38,235 nucleotides of DNA, from NCBI GenBank assembly GCA_019247305.1, contig JAFAPC010000190.1, positions 1 to 38,235 of the forward strand, in the 5' to 3' direction. The notes beneath the pieces are model-generated. The model was not told where the DNA came from. It worked only from the letters and a program-made list of their open reading frames with translations, and made no database searches. Positions 15,321 to 23,171 of this stretch are shown piece after piece; the first letter of the stretch is position 1, and every line of letters begins with the position of its first letter. The translations under genes and the position numbers were made by a program. The stretch comes from Pseudonocardiales bacterium. GTDB lineage: Bacteria > Actinomycetota > Actinomycetes > Mycobacteriales > Pseudonocardiaceae.

Positions 15321-17727
15321 TCCCGGCTGGTGCGGTCGTTCGTTGGTTGAGGTCGGCGGCGTAGGTGGCCCAGTCGCTGCCGGAGAGGCGTTGCCAGGTG
15401 ACGGCGACGTCGGTGTGGATGCCCAGGGTGCGGGCGAGGATCGCGGCGGGGATTTCGGTGGCGAGCTGGAACAGGGCGGTGCTGCGGGTTTGGTTGGGTT
15501 GGATCCCGAGGTGGGTCAGCCGCTGGGTCAGTCGTGCGGTGCTGATCGGCCGGCCGGGCTGGCCTCCGGGGAATAGCCAGGGAGATGGTGTGAGGGCTCC
15601 GATGGTCGCGTGGCCTTTGCGGTTGGCGAGGACGGTGCGGGCGAGGGTGGCGAGGGGTTCGGGTAGGTGGATGGGCACGCGGCCTAGGCGTAGACGAACG
15701 TCGTGGTCGTTGAGTTGGATCTGTTCGGTGGTCATCTGGCTGATCGCTGTGGGGCCTTGGGCGTAGAGCAGGACTAGCAGGCCAGCGAGCCGGTCTTCGG
15801 CTTTGAGGGTTTCGTCGTGCAGCAGTCGACGGGCGGTGTCCCAGCGGTGGTGGTCATCCAGCAGCTGGGTGGGGCCGCCCCAGCGGAGGGAGACCAGGTG
15901 GCTGGCGGTGAGCTTGTGGGTGCGTGCCCAGCGGAGGAAGGTGCCGGTTTCGAAGCGGTAGGCGCCGGAGTCGTCGGTGAGCCAGTGGTCGAGATCGGCT
16001 TGGGTGCAGGTGCCCAGGGTGAGGGTGTGCGCCTCGAGCCAGTCCAGGAACGCGTTGGCGGCGCGGGCGTGGCTGCGGATGCGGAGCGCTTGTTGGCGGG
16101 AGGTGGGTCGGCCGTTGTTGCGGCTGCGGAGGCGTCGGAGCAGGTGCCAGATGGTGTAGCGGTGCAAGGTTTTTCGTCGGTCCCGATCGTGTTGGGAGGC
16201 GAGGAAGCCGGTCAGGAACCGTTCGAGGCGAACGAGTTCCTCGTCGCGTTCGGGCAGGGCACCGACGGTGACGAGCGTTTGGCGGAGATGGGTCAGGGCC
16301 TGGCTGTCGCCCAGCTCGTCGAACGCAGCGTGGGTTAGCGGCAGGCGCCCTGCGGCGAGGTCGGCCAAGACGGGGGCGATGGCGGGCTTGGTCAGCCAGC
16401 GCATCGCGGTGATGTGGTGGGCGGTGGTGGCGATGTTCTCGTGCAGTGCTTGCAGCCCGGGTGGCAGGGCATTGGTGTCGGGACCCATGAGCTCGTCGAG
16501 GCGGCGGTTGATTAGGCAGCGTCCGCAGTGGCCCGGGTGGGGGTCGCTGCAGGTGGGGCAGCCCAGCCAGGCGGGGGGTGCGCTGCACTCGGCGCAGAGT
16601 GGCTGGGCCAGGGTGCCGGAGATGATGGGCCTGAGGTGCCCGCAGGTCGAGCAGGTGACCGAGCGGCGCTGACAGGCTGGACACCACGGTTGGCCGCTGA
16701 CCCGGGAGATACCGCAGCCGGTAGTCTCCCCGCAGATCGCACAGGTCGCCACCGGCAGTGTGGGACAGCTGGGACACAGTGGCCCCTCGGGGGTTCGGTG
16801 GTCGACGGGGCGGCGGCGCCCGCAGTGGAGGCAGGTCTCCAGATTCGCCGGGTCGGTGATGAAGCAGTTGGCACACACCGGCTGACCTTGGTCGTCGCGG
16901 GTGACCGGTTCGCGGCGAGCCGCGCAGCGCACGCACTCGTCGATCCGGGAGTGCGCGATGCACGTCCGGCAGACCCGCACCCCCTCCAGCGGCTTGTCGA
17001 TGCGCACGACACGCCGGCAACGAGGGCAGGTAGGTCGAATGATCCCAGCAACCCCGGCGGCGGCCAGCAGGTCGATCAGCCGCGGGATGGCGCGTAGCGG
17101 CGCGAGGTGCCCATCGCCGGTCAGCAAACCGGGCTGGGCCTCCAGCTCCCAGGCCACTCGGTGCTGGTAGGACGGTCGCGACGCGCACCGGCGCACGGCC
17201 GCGGCGACGGTGGCCCACTCGGCGTGCGGGTCGAGCTCGGCGATCACCTGGTGGATCACTGTGATCGGGTCGCGCCCGTCGTGGTCCGGACAGGTGACGC
17301 AACGTGGTCGCCCACAGCGATCTCGCGAGGAGATGGCTCTGGTATTCCCGCAACCGGCGCACGGTTCGGTGCGCCGGTTGCAGACCGAGCAGTACCAGCG
17401 CTGGCCGCGGCGCTGGAAGGTCCGCAGGTGTTTGCCGCACTCAGCACAGCACGGCGGACAGACCGTTGTGGCGCCGGCCGCGCGCAGGGCCAGTAGCAGC
17501 TCGGCGACGACCCGAGGTGCCGGGGACCGGCCGTCAGTAAGGACCTCGGGGCGTTCGGCCAGGGCCGCAGCCAGGCGCCGAGACTTGGCGCGGCCTCCCG
17601 CGACGGCGATGACAACCTCACGGATGCGCTCTGGCGCAAGCGCGTGGTCAACAGCCTCGATCAGCCCCACGATCAGCCCGATCGGATCGGACACAGCCCG
17701 CTCCAGGTGCGCACTGGCGGTGCTCAT
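15298..17727 (-). CDS. Zinc-ribbon-rich protein with degenerate tyrosine-recombinase C-terminus
   Basis: An 809-aa protein. After an N-terminal helical region (1 to about 85), residues about 90-415 hold many CxxC pairs (for example CAECGKH, CSVC, CAGC, CVTC, CPRC, CRTC, CVRC, CANC, CLHC, CPSC, CAIC, CPAC, CSTC, CAEC, CPTC), a string of zinc ribbons. Residues about 460-790 resemble a tyrosine recombinase core-binding plus catalytic domain (LLVLLYAQGPTAISQMTTEQI, WLFPGGQPG, final WATYAA). The first catalytic Arg position reads Pro-Thr, and the H-x-x-R box is absent, so strand cleavage is unlikely; only the final Tyr may persist. It may bind element ends. ATG at 17727 overlaps the HTH gene stop as ATGA. 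Confidence 0.7.
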   Translation of the reverse strand: MSTASAHLERAVSDPIGLIVGLIEAVDHALAPERIREVVIAVAGGRAKSRRLAAALAERPEVLTDGRSPAPRVVAELLLALRAAGATTVCPPCCAECGKHLRTFQRRGQRWYCSVCNRRTEPCAGCGNTRAISSRDRCGRPRCVTCPDHDGRDPITVIHQVIAELDPHAEWATVAAAVRRCASRPSYQHRVAWELEAQPGLLTGDGHLAPLRAIPRLIDLLAAAGVAGIIRPTCPRCRRVVRIDKPLEGVRVCRTCIAHSRIDECVRCAARREPVTRDDQGQPVCANCFITDPANLETCLHCGRRRPVDHRTPEGPLCPSCPTLPVATCAICGETTGCGISRVSGQPWCPACQRRSVTCSTCGHLRPIISGTLAQPLCAECSAPPAWLGCPTCSDPHPGHCGRCLINRRLDELMGPDTNALPPGLQALHENIATTAHHITAMRWLTKPAIAPVLADLAAGRLPLTHAAFDELGDSQALTHLRQTLVTVGALPERDEELVRLERFLTGFLASQHDRDRRKTLHRYTIWHLLRRLRSRNNGRPTSRQQALRIRSHARAANAFLDWLEAHTLTLGTCTQADLDHWLTDDSGAYRFETGTFLRWARTHKLTASHLVSLRWGGPTQLLDDHHRWDTARRLLHDETLKAEDRLAGLLVLLYAQGPTAISQMTTEQIQLNDHDVRLRLGRVPIHLPEPLATLARTVLANRKGHATIGALTPSPWLFPGGQPGRPISTARLTQRLTHLGIQPNQTRSTALFQLATEIPAAILARTLGIHTDVAVTWQRLSGSDWATYAADLNQRTTAPAGNSDSSNI

Positions 17728-18059
17728 CCTCGTTCGACACCGTGAATGCGGGCCCGCGTGGGACGCAGATCACCGATACTGGTCTCGGCCCCGGCCGCCT
17801 TCTTCTTCCTGGTCACCGCGCCGCCGGCGGTGACCGGTTCGATCAGCTCGGTCATCGAGCAGTCCAGGATGTCGCACAGCGCCATCAGGATCTTCAGGCT
17901 CAGCCGCTCGGGGCGCTCGACGACCAGCCGATAGACCTGGCTGGAGGACAACCTGATACCCCGCCGGCCCAGCGGCTCGATCAGATCGGTGGTGGCGAAC
18001 AGTCCCCGCTCGGCCATGACCGTACGCAGATGCCAGCGGTAGTCGAGTTTGGCGGCCAT
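17724..18059 (-). CDS. XRE/Cro-type HTH protein of element A
   Basis: A 111-aa protein with an N-terminal Cro/CI-like helix-turn-helix: YRWHLRTVMAERG, then IRLSSSQVYRLVVERPERLSLKILMALCDILDCSMTELIEP, a layout typical of small XRE (HTH_26-like) regulators, and a basic tail (VTRKKKAAG, RPTRARIHG). ATG at 18059 has an AAGGAG ribosome binding site; its A also ends the native stop of recombinase 2 (TGATG). It ends in an ATGA overlap with the zinc-ribbon gene. A close homologue occupies the same place in element B. It may be the small accessory DNA-binding protein of the transposition machinery or a repressor of the element. Confidence 0.85.
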   Translation of the reverse strand: MAAKLDYRWHLRTVMAERGLFATTDLIEPLGRRGIRLSSSQVYRLVVERPERLSLKILMALCDILDCSMTELIEPVTAGGAVTRKKKAAGAETSIGDLRPTRARIHGVERG

Positions 18060-18122
18060 CAGCGCTCCTTATCGTCGCGGGAGACGGGGTCAAATGCGGG
18101 CGACAGCGCTTTTTGGAGCATG

Positions 18123-18223
18123 GAGGCTTATGCAAAACTCGGAGACGAGCTCTGTGATCATGTCGCTGACCTGCGGGGACGCCAATTTTTGATCATGTTC
18201 TCAAGGGGTTTTGCATAAGCCTC
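18123..18223 (+). mobile_element. 101-bp miniature inverted-repeat element, copy 1
   Basis: Perfect 16-bp terminal inverted repeats (GAGGCTTATGCAAAAC at 18123-18138 and its complement at 18208-18223), flanked by ATG on both sides. The inside has no gene. A second copy of exactly the same length lies at 35816-35916 in the opposite orientation, with 92 of 101 positions identical. It interrupts the 3' end of recombinase 2. Confidence 0.88.
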
Positions 18224-18300
18224 ATGGTGTTCATGAAATCGTCGCTGACGTGGGTGTAAATAGCGGTGGAGCTATCACATTCATGGCCGACTTGAACCTG

Positions 18301-18390
18301 GAGGCTTATTCAGGACAGTGTTATTGATCTTGTGAGACTCATCCTGAGCTGCAACGATCAGTCGTCGATCAAGATCGCTGAATAAGCCTC
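18301..18390 (+). mobile_element. 90-bp miniature inverted-repeat element with CTG target duplication
   Basis: Perfect 13-bp terminal inverted repeats (GAGGCTTATTCAG at 18301-18313 and its complement at 18378-18390), flanked by CTG at 18298-18300 and 18391-18393. The shared GAGGCTTAT ends suggest it is mobilised by the same or a related transposase as the 101-bp element, but the interiors differ. It supplies the premature stop of recombinase 2. Confidence 0.85.
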
Positions 18391-19451
18391 CTGGATGAAT
18401 CTGCGGTCAACCCCATTCTCGGTGAGATGCGAAACATAGGAGTGCCGAAAACTGTGCGGCGTCAAGGCTTTCGGCAGTTTCAAGGCGTCTCGATAGGCCT
18501 CGAAGCGGGCGTTGATCTCCGGCGGCTTGATCCGCCCACCGCGTTCGGTGACCCACAACGCGGGCTGGTCATCACAGCCAAACCGTGGCCGGATATTCTG
18601 CACGTAGTCCTCAACAGCCTCCACCGCCCAGGCCATCACCGAGGCGACGTTGCGCCGCCGGGGCGGCTGCCCACGCTTGGCCTTGCCGTAACGGACGTGC
18701 AGTGTCCCGTACCGGCCGAACTGCGCAGCCGCCGGGTTGCGGCCCCAATCAGCGATATCCAGCCGCGCCGCCTCGGTCCGACGAAGCCCCCACCCATAGA
18801 TCACCTTGAACAGAGTCGCATCCCGGTAAGCCGTCAACGCGCCCTTCCGCTTGGCCCGCACCGCGCGGGCAACCTGGTCATCGGCATAGTCGAGGAACCG
18901 CTGCAACTCCTCCCGGGTAAACGCCCGCGCCTCCGGGTTACCCTCATAAGCATTCAGGTGCGCGATCGAGTTCCACTCGTGCACAATCGGCACCGGGTGC
19001 ACACCCGGCCCGAACTCCTTCTCACATGCCGCTCCCCAGCCGTAGCGGGCGTTGTCAGTCAAAAACTCGGTGAACAACCTCAAATCGCACTGGTAAGTGC
19101 GGATCGTCGAGGACGCCAAGTGCCGCTCACCGGTCAGGGACAACGACCACTCATCCACATGCGCCGGGGTCCACCGCCACGGGTACTCGTTGGTGAACTC
19201 CACGAACGACCGAACCAGCCGCTCCCGCGCGATGATCGTGTCCTCCCGCAGCCCGCGGGCGGCCTGCTGCGCCCGCCAACCCCGCAGCATCGCCCCGAGC
19301 ATCGCCTCCTCCGGGCGCAGCTGCGCCACCCCACAGACAAGCTCCAGATGCGCCGCGCCCGCCAGATCCACCCGCCGCAACCCGCCCCCCAGCCAGCTCG
19401 GAAACTGGGCGGATCATGCACCAAACGAGCTCAATTGATCAAACCGGCAGG

Positions 19452-20591
19452 TCAAACCACCTCAAGCCGCCGGCGGCGACCACCACTCCGAGACCCCGCT
19501 AGCCAGGCGACCTGCGGTTTCTCGCCCCTCTGGTGCAACTTCCGAGCCTTACCATAGGTATCAACCGTGGTAGTGATCGAGCAGTGACCGAGGAGCTCTT
19601 TGACGCTCTCCATCCCCGCACCCTTGCGCAACAGCCAGGTCGCGTAGGTGTGCCGGTACTGATGGGGCTCGAAGTCGATGCCCGTGCGACGGCGAAGCCG
19701 TAATACCAAGTCATAGACGGTGGCATACGTTAGCGGCCGGCCGTGTGGCGCCGCCCAGAGATTGACGAACACGTAGTCGGAGTCCAGCGAGCCGTACTCG
19801 CGGGTGAGGTAATCGGCATACAACCGCATCAACTCGGCGCTGCACGGGATCGTCCGCGACACACCGGCCTTGGCGCGGGCCCGGTTATCGTTGGACCGCG
19901 GCCGAACGGTGACGCTCCGCTGCGCGATCTCCAGATCCTCATGCCGCAGGCCCAGAGCCTCGCCGATTCTCACACCGCAGTCCAGCAGAACAGCAAACAG
20001 CAGGCGGTCCCTCAGATGCTCGCAAGCGTCCAGGATCGTCTGCGCCTGCTCAGCACTCAGCACCCTCGGCCGTGGCCGGGACGTCGTCAACTTGATCGTC
20101 CGGTGGCGCTGCGGGGTGTTCTTACTGATGTGGTGCAGAAACGGCTTATAGGACGTTGCAGACCCGCGACGCCCCGCGGGCTGCAACGTGACCAGCAACC
20201 CAGCCAAGGCGACCCCGTGCCGGGCGTGGAACTCACAGAACGAGGTCAATGCCGCGAGCTTGCGGTTCACGCTGGACGCCGAGCAATAATGCTCCACACT
20301 CGGCAGCACCGCGACCTTCCCAGCACGAGCCTCCGGCGGCAGCCGCAGCCACGCCACGAACCCAGCGACGTCCTCCAGCGTGGCCCGCCGCCAATCAAGC
20401 CCATGGCCGGCTAGGTAGGTGAACCAGTCCTTCAGATCATGGGCGTAAGCCTTGACCGTGTTCGGTGACTTCTCAATCGAAGCCAGATAGGACAAAAACC
20501 GCTCCACCGGCTCAACCGGACCGTGATCCTCCCCGAGCAAGGTCCACGACCCTTCCCCCGAGTCCCGCATGACCACCCGCTGTACACGCAT
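19452..20591 (-). CDS. Tyrosine recombinase/integrase 1 of element A
   Basis: A 379-aa site-specific recombinase. Residues about 24-135 form the SAM-like core-binding domain (ERFLSYLASIEKSPNTVKAY). The catalytic domain has Arg in LLDCGVRIGEALGL (about residue 208), H-x-x-R in HQYRHTYATWLL (about 310-313), His in LLGHCSITTT (about 336) and nucleophile Tyr in VDTYG (about 346), so all catalytic residues are present. ATG at 20591 follows a GGGAGG ribosome binding site; an upstream in-frame start is less likely. It is the first gene of element A, 80 bp before recombinase 2. Element B has no counterpart. Confidence 0.92.
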   Translation of the reverse strand: MRVQRVVMRDSGEGSWTLLGEDHGPVEPVERFLSYLASIEKSPNTVKAYAHDLKDWFTYLAGHGLDWRRATLEDVAGFVAWLRLPPEARAGKVAVLPSVEHYCSASSVNRKLAALTSFCEFHARHGVALAGLLVTLQPAGRRGSATSYKPFLHHISKNTPQRHRTIKLTTSRPRPRVLSAEQAQTILDACEHLRDRLLFAVLLDCGVRIGEALGLRHEDLEIAQRSVTVRPRSNDNRARAKAGVSRTIPCSAELMRLYADYLTREYGSLDSDYVFVNLWAAPHGRPLTYATVYDLVLRLRRRTGIDFEPHQYRHTYATWLLRKGAGMESVKELLGHCSITTTVDTYGKARKLHQRGEKPQVAWLAGSRSGGRRRRLEVV

Positions 20592-20780
20592 CGAACCTCC
20601 CACTCCGTGATGGACAGCGAAAGGTAACCGCATCCACCACGATGATCGGGAAGGACTTCACCAGGTCATGCACGTCATGGACAGACGCTCCAGGACCCCA
20701 GATAAGCGGTGCGGGTCGGCTTGCCCACGAGCCATCTGGGCGCCCAAAGCGATGCATGCCGCACGGCGTACTGGACGGGT

Positions 20781-20818
20781 ATTCGGACAGTTCCAATATC
20801 CGACTGTGCCGTTACCTC
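20781..20818 (-). repeat. Right terminal inverted repeat of element A
   Basis: Inverted partner of 15283-15320, located about 190 bp upstream of recombinase 1. The core 20786-20800 is identical to the other end. Confidence 0.75.
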
Positions 20819-20967
20819 CGACAAAGACAAAGCAGACGCCCTCAACCTCATCACCACCGACCGCTGACCAGCAACAACCCCGCATCACCACCCTCTGTCG
20901 CACGGATCCCGCACCAGACAACATTCCCTCAAGATCGACTGATTGCCGGAATTACACGTACCTCGGA

Positions 20968-21050
20968 TCTGCCGCGAATTGCATCGGATGCGTATTTGCG
21001 ATGGCGTGAGACCCGGATGCTTGCGAGGTCAGGGCTGTGTCGTGGGCTGG
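20968..21050 (+). repeat. 83-bp direct repeat, copy 1
   Basis: Runs from TCTGCCGCGAATTGC to GTGTCGTGGGCTG. It matches 21492-21574 with about half a dozen differences. It may be an element end or attachment site. Confidence 0.75.
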
Positions 21051-21270
21051 GTATCGCCAGGGTTTCGGGGTCGCACCGCTCACCCCGTGCAGTGACTTTT
21101 CTCGGCGTGCCGATCGCCCCGCACACCTAGTGGGCACACGTGGCTCGGTCGCCGTCGAAACGCGCGTTGTGGGACATGTCGATGACTGAAATCCTGGCCG
21201 GTTACTATACGCCGGATGAGCGGGGCCGCCGGCCACCGGAGTCGCTGTATGGGAGCCTGAACGGGGTCGG

Positions 21271-21490
21271 CCGGAATACGCCAGAAAGGGGCCACAGTGA
21301 CCGTTCCCGCTGGTCAGCGAGACGTGAGGTCGGCTGAGCGGGCATGGTGACCGGTGATAACGATGGGATCAGCCTCGGGGCATGCTGCGCATCGTGCCTG
21401 GTCAGGGCCAGGCAAACCTGTTGTCTTGAGACAAGGCCACTCGCACAGGAACCACTGGAACAAGCGTGGCCCCTTTCTGGCGTATTCCGG
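21271..21490. mobile_element. Putative 220-bp miniature element with 25-bp perfect terminal inverted repeats
   Basis: 21271-21295 and 21466-21490 are exact 25-bp inverted copies (starting CCGGAATACGCC on the plus strand at the left). The 170 bp between them has no gene. There is no obvious target-site duplication, so it could also be paired recombinase-binding sites rather than a transposed element. Confidence 0.5.
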
Positions 21491-21491
21491 T

Positions 21492-21574
21492 TCTGCCGCG
21501 AATTGCGTCGGATGCGTATTGGCGATGGTGTGAGACCCGGATGCTTGCGAGGTCAGGGGTGGTGTCGTGGGCTG
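21492..21574 (+). repeat. 83-bp direct repeat, copy 2
   Basis: Partner of 20968-21050, located directly after the 25-bp inverted-repeat arm and about 150 bp upstream of the element B recombinase start. Confidence 0.75.
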
Positions 21575-21723
21575 CGCACCGTGCTGCGGTTCGGCTTGTC
21601 GGATCATGTCGTTCTCCAGGTCAGGGGTTTGTGCTGGTCAGGGGGTTGATCGGTCCCCGGTGCGGGGCTGTTCGCGTTGAATGCGAAGATTTCGCGTCCA
21701 ACGCGAACGGTGGAGGGTGGTCG

Positions 21724-22845
21724 GTGGGGGGTCGAGGGGACCGGTTTCCGGGGTCGGCGGGGTTGTATCTAGCTGACGGGGTGGCGTTGCTGCACCCGGA
21801 GGAGCAGGTGTTTGAGGCGATGTTGGAGGGTTGGCGTAACCAGCAGCTGGCTCGCAACCTGTCCCTGTCAACGATCAACAAGCGGGCGGTGCGGCTGCGG
21901 GCTTTCCTGGCTCACGCCGAGGCGTTCCCGTGGCAGTGGACGTCGCAGCATGCCGATGAGTGGTTCGCTGATCTGCGTGCGGTGCGGGGTTGCGGGCACT
22001 CGTCGCTGCGGTCCTACCAGGACGCGCTGCGCTCGTTTTGTTCTTATGTGACCGACCCGGCCTATGACTGGCTGACCGAGTGTGAGCGGCACTTCGGAAC
22101 GTATCCGGTTCAGGTGGTGCACGAGGGCAACGCCGCGGCGCACGTGCAGGAGGGCGAGGCGCGGCCGCAGAAGCGGGCATTCACCCTGGAGGAGCTGCAG
22201 GGCTTTTTCGACTACGCCGATGAGCAAGTCATTAAGGCTCGGGATCGAGGCCGCAAGGGCTGGTTACCGGCGTTCCGCGATGCGACGCTGTTCAAGGTCG
22301 CTTACAGTTATGGGCTGCGGCGTAACGAAACGCGGATGCTCGATGTCGTTGACATTGGCCGCAATCCGCATGGTCCTGAGTTCGGCGACTACGGACTGCT
22401 GCATGTCCGGTACGGCAAGGCCAAGAAGGGCTCGCCGCCCAAACGCCGCAGCGTGGCGACCGTGTGGACCTGGACCGCAGAGATCTTGGAGGAGTGGGTC
22501 ACGGAGTTCCGGCCCCTGTTGGCCGCGCCTGGCACGTCAGCGCTGTGGCCCTCGGAACGCGGAGTCCGGATTGGGTTGCAGCGGATCAATTCCCGGTTCG
22601 CTGCCTATCGGGACGCGCTCGGTCTGGATCCGGGGTTGGACTTTCATGGGCTGCGCCGCTCGTATGTCACGCATCTCATTGAGGCGGGTCGGGATCCGTT
22701 GTTTGTCCAGTTCCAGTGTGGGCACGAGCATGCGAGTACGACGTCGCTGTATACGTGTGTGTCGTCGGATTTCCGGACTCGTACGCTGCGCCGTGCCTTG
22801 GATGACACCTTGGGCGCCGCGCTCGAGCCCACCGGGAGACCATGA
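21724..22845 (+). CDS. Tyrosine recombinase of element B
   Basis: A 373-aa recombinase homologous to the broken recombinase 2 of element A. The alignment runs from LHPEEQVFEAMLEGWRNQQ to the C-terminus. The catalytic set is complete: Arg in YSYGLRRNETRML (about 199-200), H-x-x-R in HGLRRSYVTHLIEAG (about 308-311), His in CGHEHASTTS (about 334) and Tyr in SLYTCVSSD (about 343). GTG at 21724 has a GGAGGG ribosome binding site about 8 nt upstream; the open frame extends further upstream but that part covers the repeats and has no homology. ATGA overlap couples it to the HTH gene. Confidence 0.9.
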   Translation: MGGRGDRFPGSAGLYLADGVALLHPEEQVFEAMLEGWRNQQLARNLSLSTINKRAVRLRAFLAHAEAFPWQWTSQHADEWFADLRAVRGCGHSSLRSYQDALRSFCSYVTDPAYDWLTECERHFGTYPVQVVHEGNAAAHVQEGEARPQKRAFTLEELQGFFDYADEQVIKARDRGRKGWLPAFRDATLFKVAYSYGLRRNETRMLDVVDIGRNPHGPEFGDYGLLHVRYGKAKKGSPPKRRSVATVWTWTAEILEEWVTEFRPLLAAPGTSALWPSERGVRIGLQRINSRFAAYRDALGLDPGLDFHGLRRSYVTHLIEAGRDPLFVQFQCGHEHASTTSLYTCVSSDFRTRTLRRALDDTLGAALEPTGRP

Positions 22846-23171
22846 TGACACGCCAGGTCAGCTACCAGTGGCGGTTGCGTGAGGTGATGGCCACCCACGG
22901 CATGTTCACCATCACCGAGCTGGTGCCGCTGCTGGTCGACCGCGGCATCACCCTGTCGGTCTCCCAGGTCCACCGGCTGGCCACCGGAACTCCCGAACGC
23001 CTGTCGCTGCCGGTGCTTGCCGCCTTGTGCGACATCTTCACCTGCACCCCCTCCGAGCTGATCGCTACCAAGGCCGAGAACACCGCCGTCCGCAAGACCG
23101 GCAGCGACGAGGGCGTGGTCAACCTCAACGCGCGGCGCCCGACCCGAGCGCGGCTGCGGCCCGAGGGATGA
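22842..23171 (+). CDS. XRE/Cro-type HTH protein of element B
   Basis: A 109-aa protein with the same layout as the element A protein: YQWRLREVMATHGMFTITEL, ITLSVSQVHRLATGTPERLSLPVLAALCDIFTCTPSEL (helix-turn-helix and following helices) and a basic tail RRPTRARLRPEG. The start overlaps the recombinase stop and its end overlaps the next gene as ATGA, so three proteins are made from one coupled message. Probable role: element-end binding or autoregulation. Confidence 0.87.
   Translation: MMTRQVSYQWRLREVMATHGMFTITELVPLLVDRGITLSVSQVHRLATGTPERLSLPVLAALCDIFTCTPSELIATKAENTAVRKTGSDEGVVNLNARRPTRARLRPEG

Larger units (their letters stand above)
18059..19371 (-). pseudogene. Tyrosine recombinase 2 of element A, broken by two miniature elements
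   Basis: The frame from GTG 19371 encodes an integrase with the core-binding region and the catalytic R in YGWGLRRTEAARL and H-x-x-R in PHSFRHSYVSHL. It then runs into a 90-bp insertion (18301-18390) after DRRFIQ and stops at 18358. The lost end is still present: 18227-18300 encodes VQVGHECDSSTAIYTHVSDD and FMNTM, with the missing His and nucleophile Tyr, and after a second insertion (18123-18223) the frame resumes with LQKALSPAFD and ends at TGA 18059-18061. Removing both elements plus one copy of each 3-bp duplication restores 371 aa, against 373 aa for the element B homologue. A truncated 340-aa product lacks the nucleophile. Confidence 0.88.
15283..20818 (-). mobile_element. Element A: four-gene tyrosine-recombinase transposon with terminal inverted repeats
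   Basis: About 5.5 kb bounded by imperfect 38-bp inverted repeats (15283-15320 and 20781-20818; 31 of 38 match, with a perfect 15-bp core GATATTGGAACTGTC). All genes are on the minus strand in this order: tyrosine recombinase 1, recombinase 2 (broken), XRE-type HTH protein, zinc-ribbon/recombinase-like protein. The stop codon of the last gene lies in the left repeat and the right repeat is about 190 bp upstream of recombinase 1. Paired tyrosine recombinases plus an accessory protein recall Tn554-type elements (TnpA, TnpB, TnpC), but the composition here differs. Element limits are inferred from the repeats. Confidence 0.7.
20819..21723. other. Non-coding stretch between elements A and B with nested repeats
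   Basis: About 900 bp without a convincing gene. It contains an 83-bp direct repeat (20968-21050 and 21492-21574), a 25-bp inverted repeat (21271-21295 and 21466-21490), and presumably the promoter and recombination site of element B. Short open frames here have no family resemblance. The stretch just right of element A has a short frame ending NLITTDR that could be the 3' tip of an interrupted gene, but too little remains to say. Confidence 0.55.

Noticed and set aside
15298..17727. Calling the zinc-ribbon protein an active integrase
   Set aside because: The first catalytic Arg and the H-x-x-R box are not present, so only a degenerate recombinase-like domain is supported.
20819..21723. CRISPR array or phage attachment site in a tRNA
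   Set aside because: Repeats are only two copies with long unequal spacing, and no tRNA-like cloverleaf was recognised here or elsewhere in the window.
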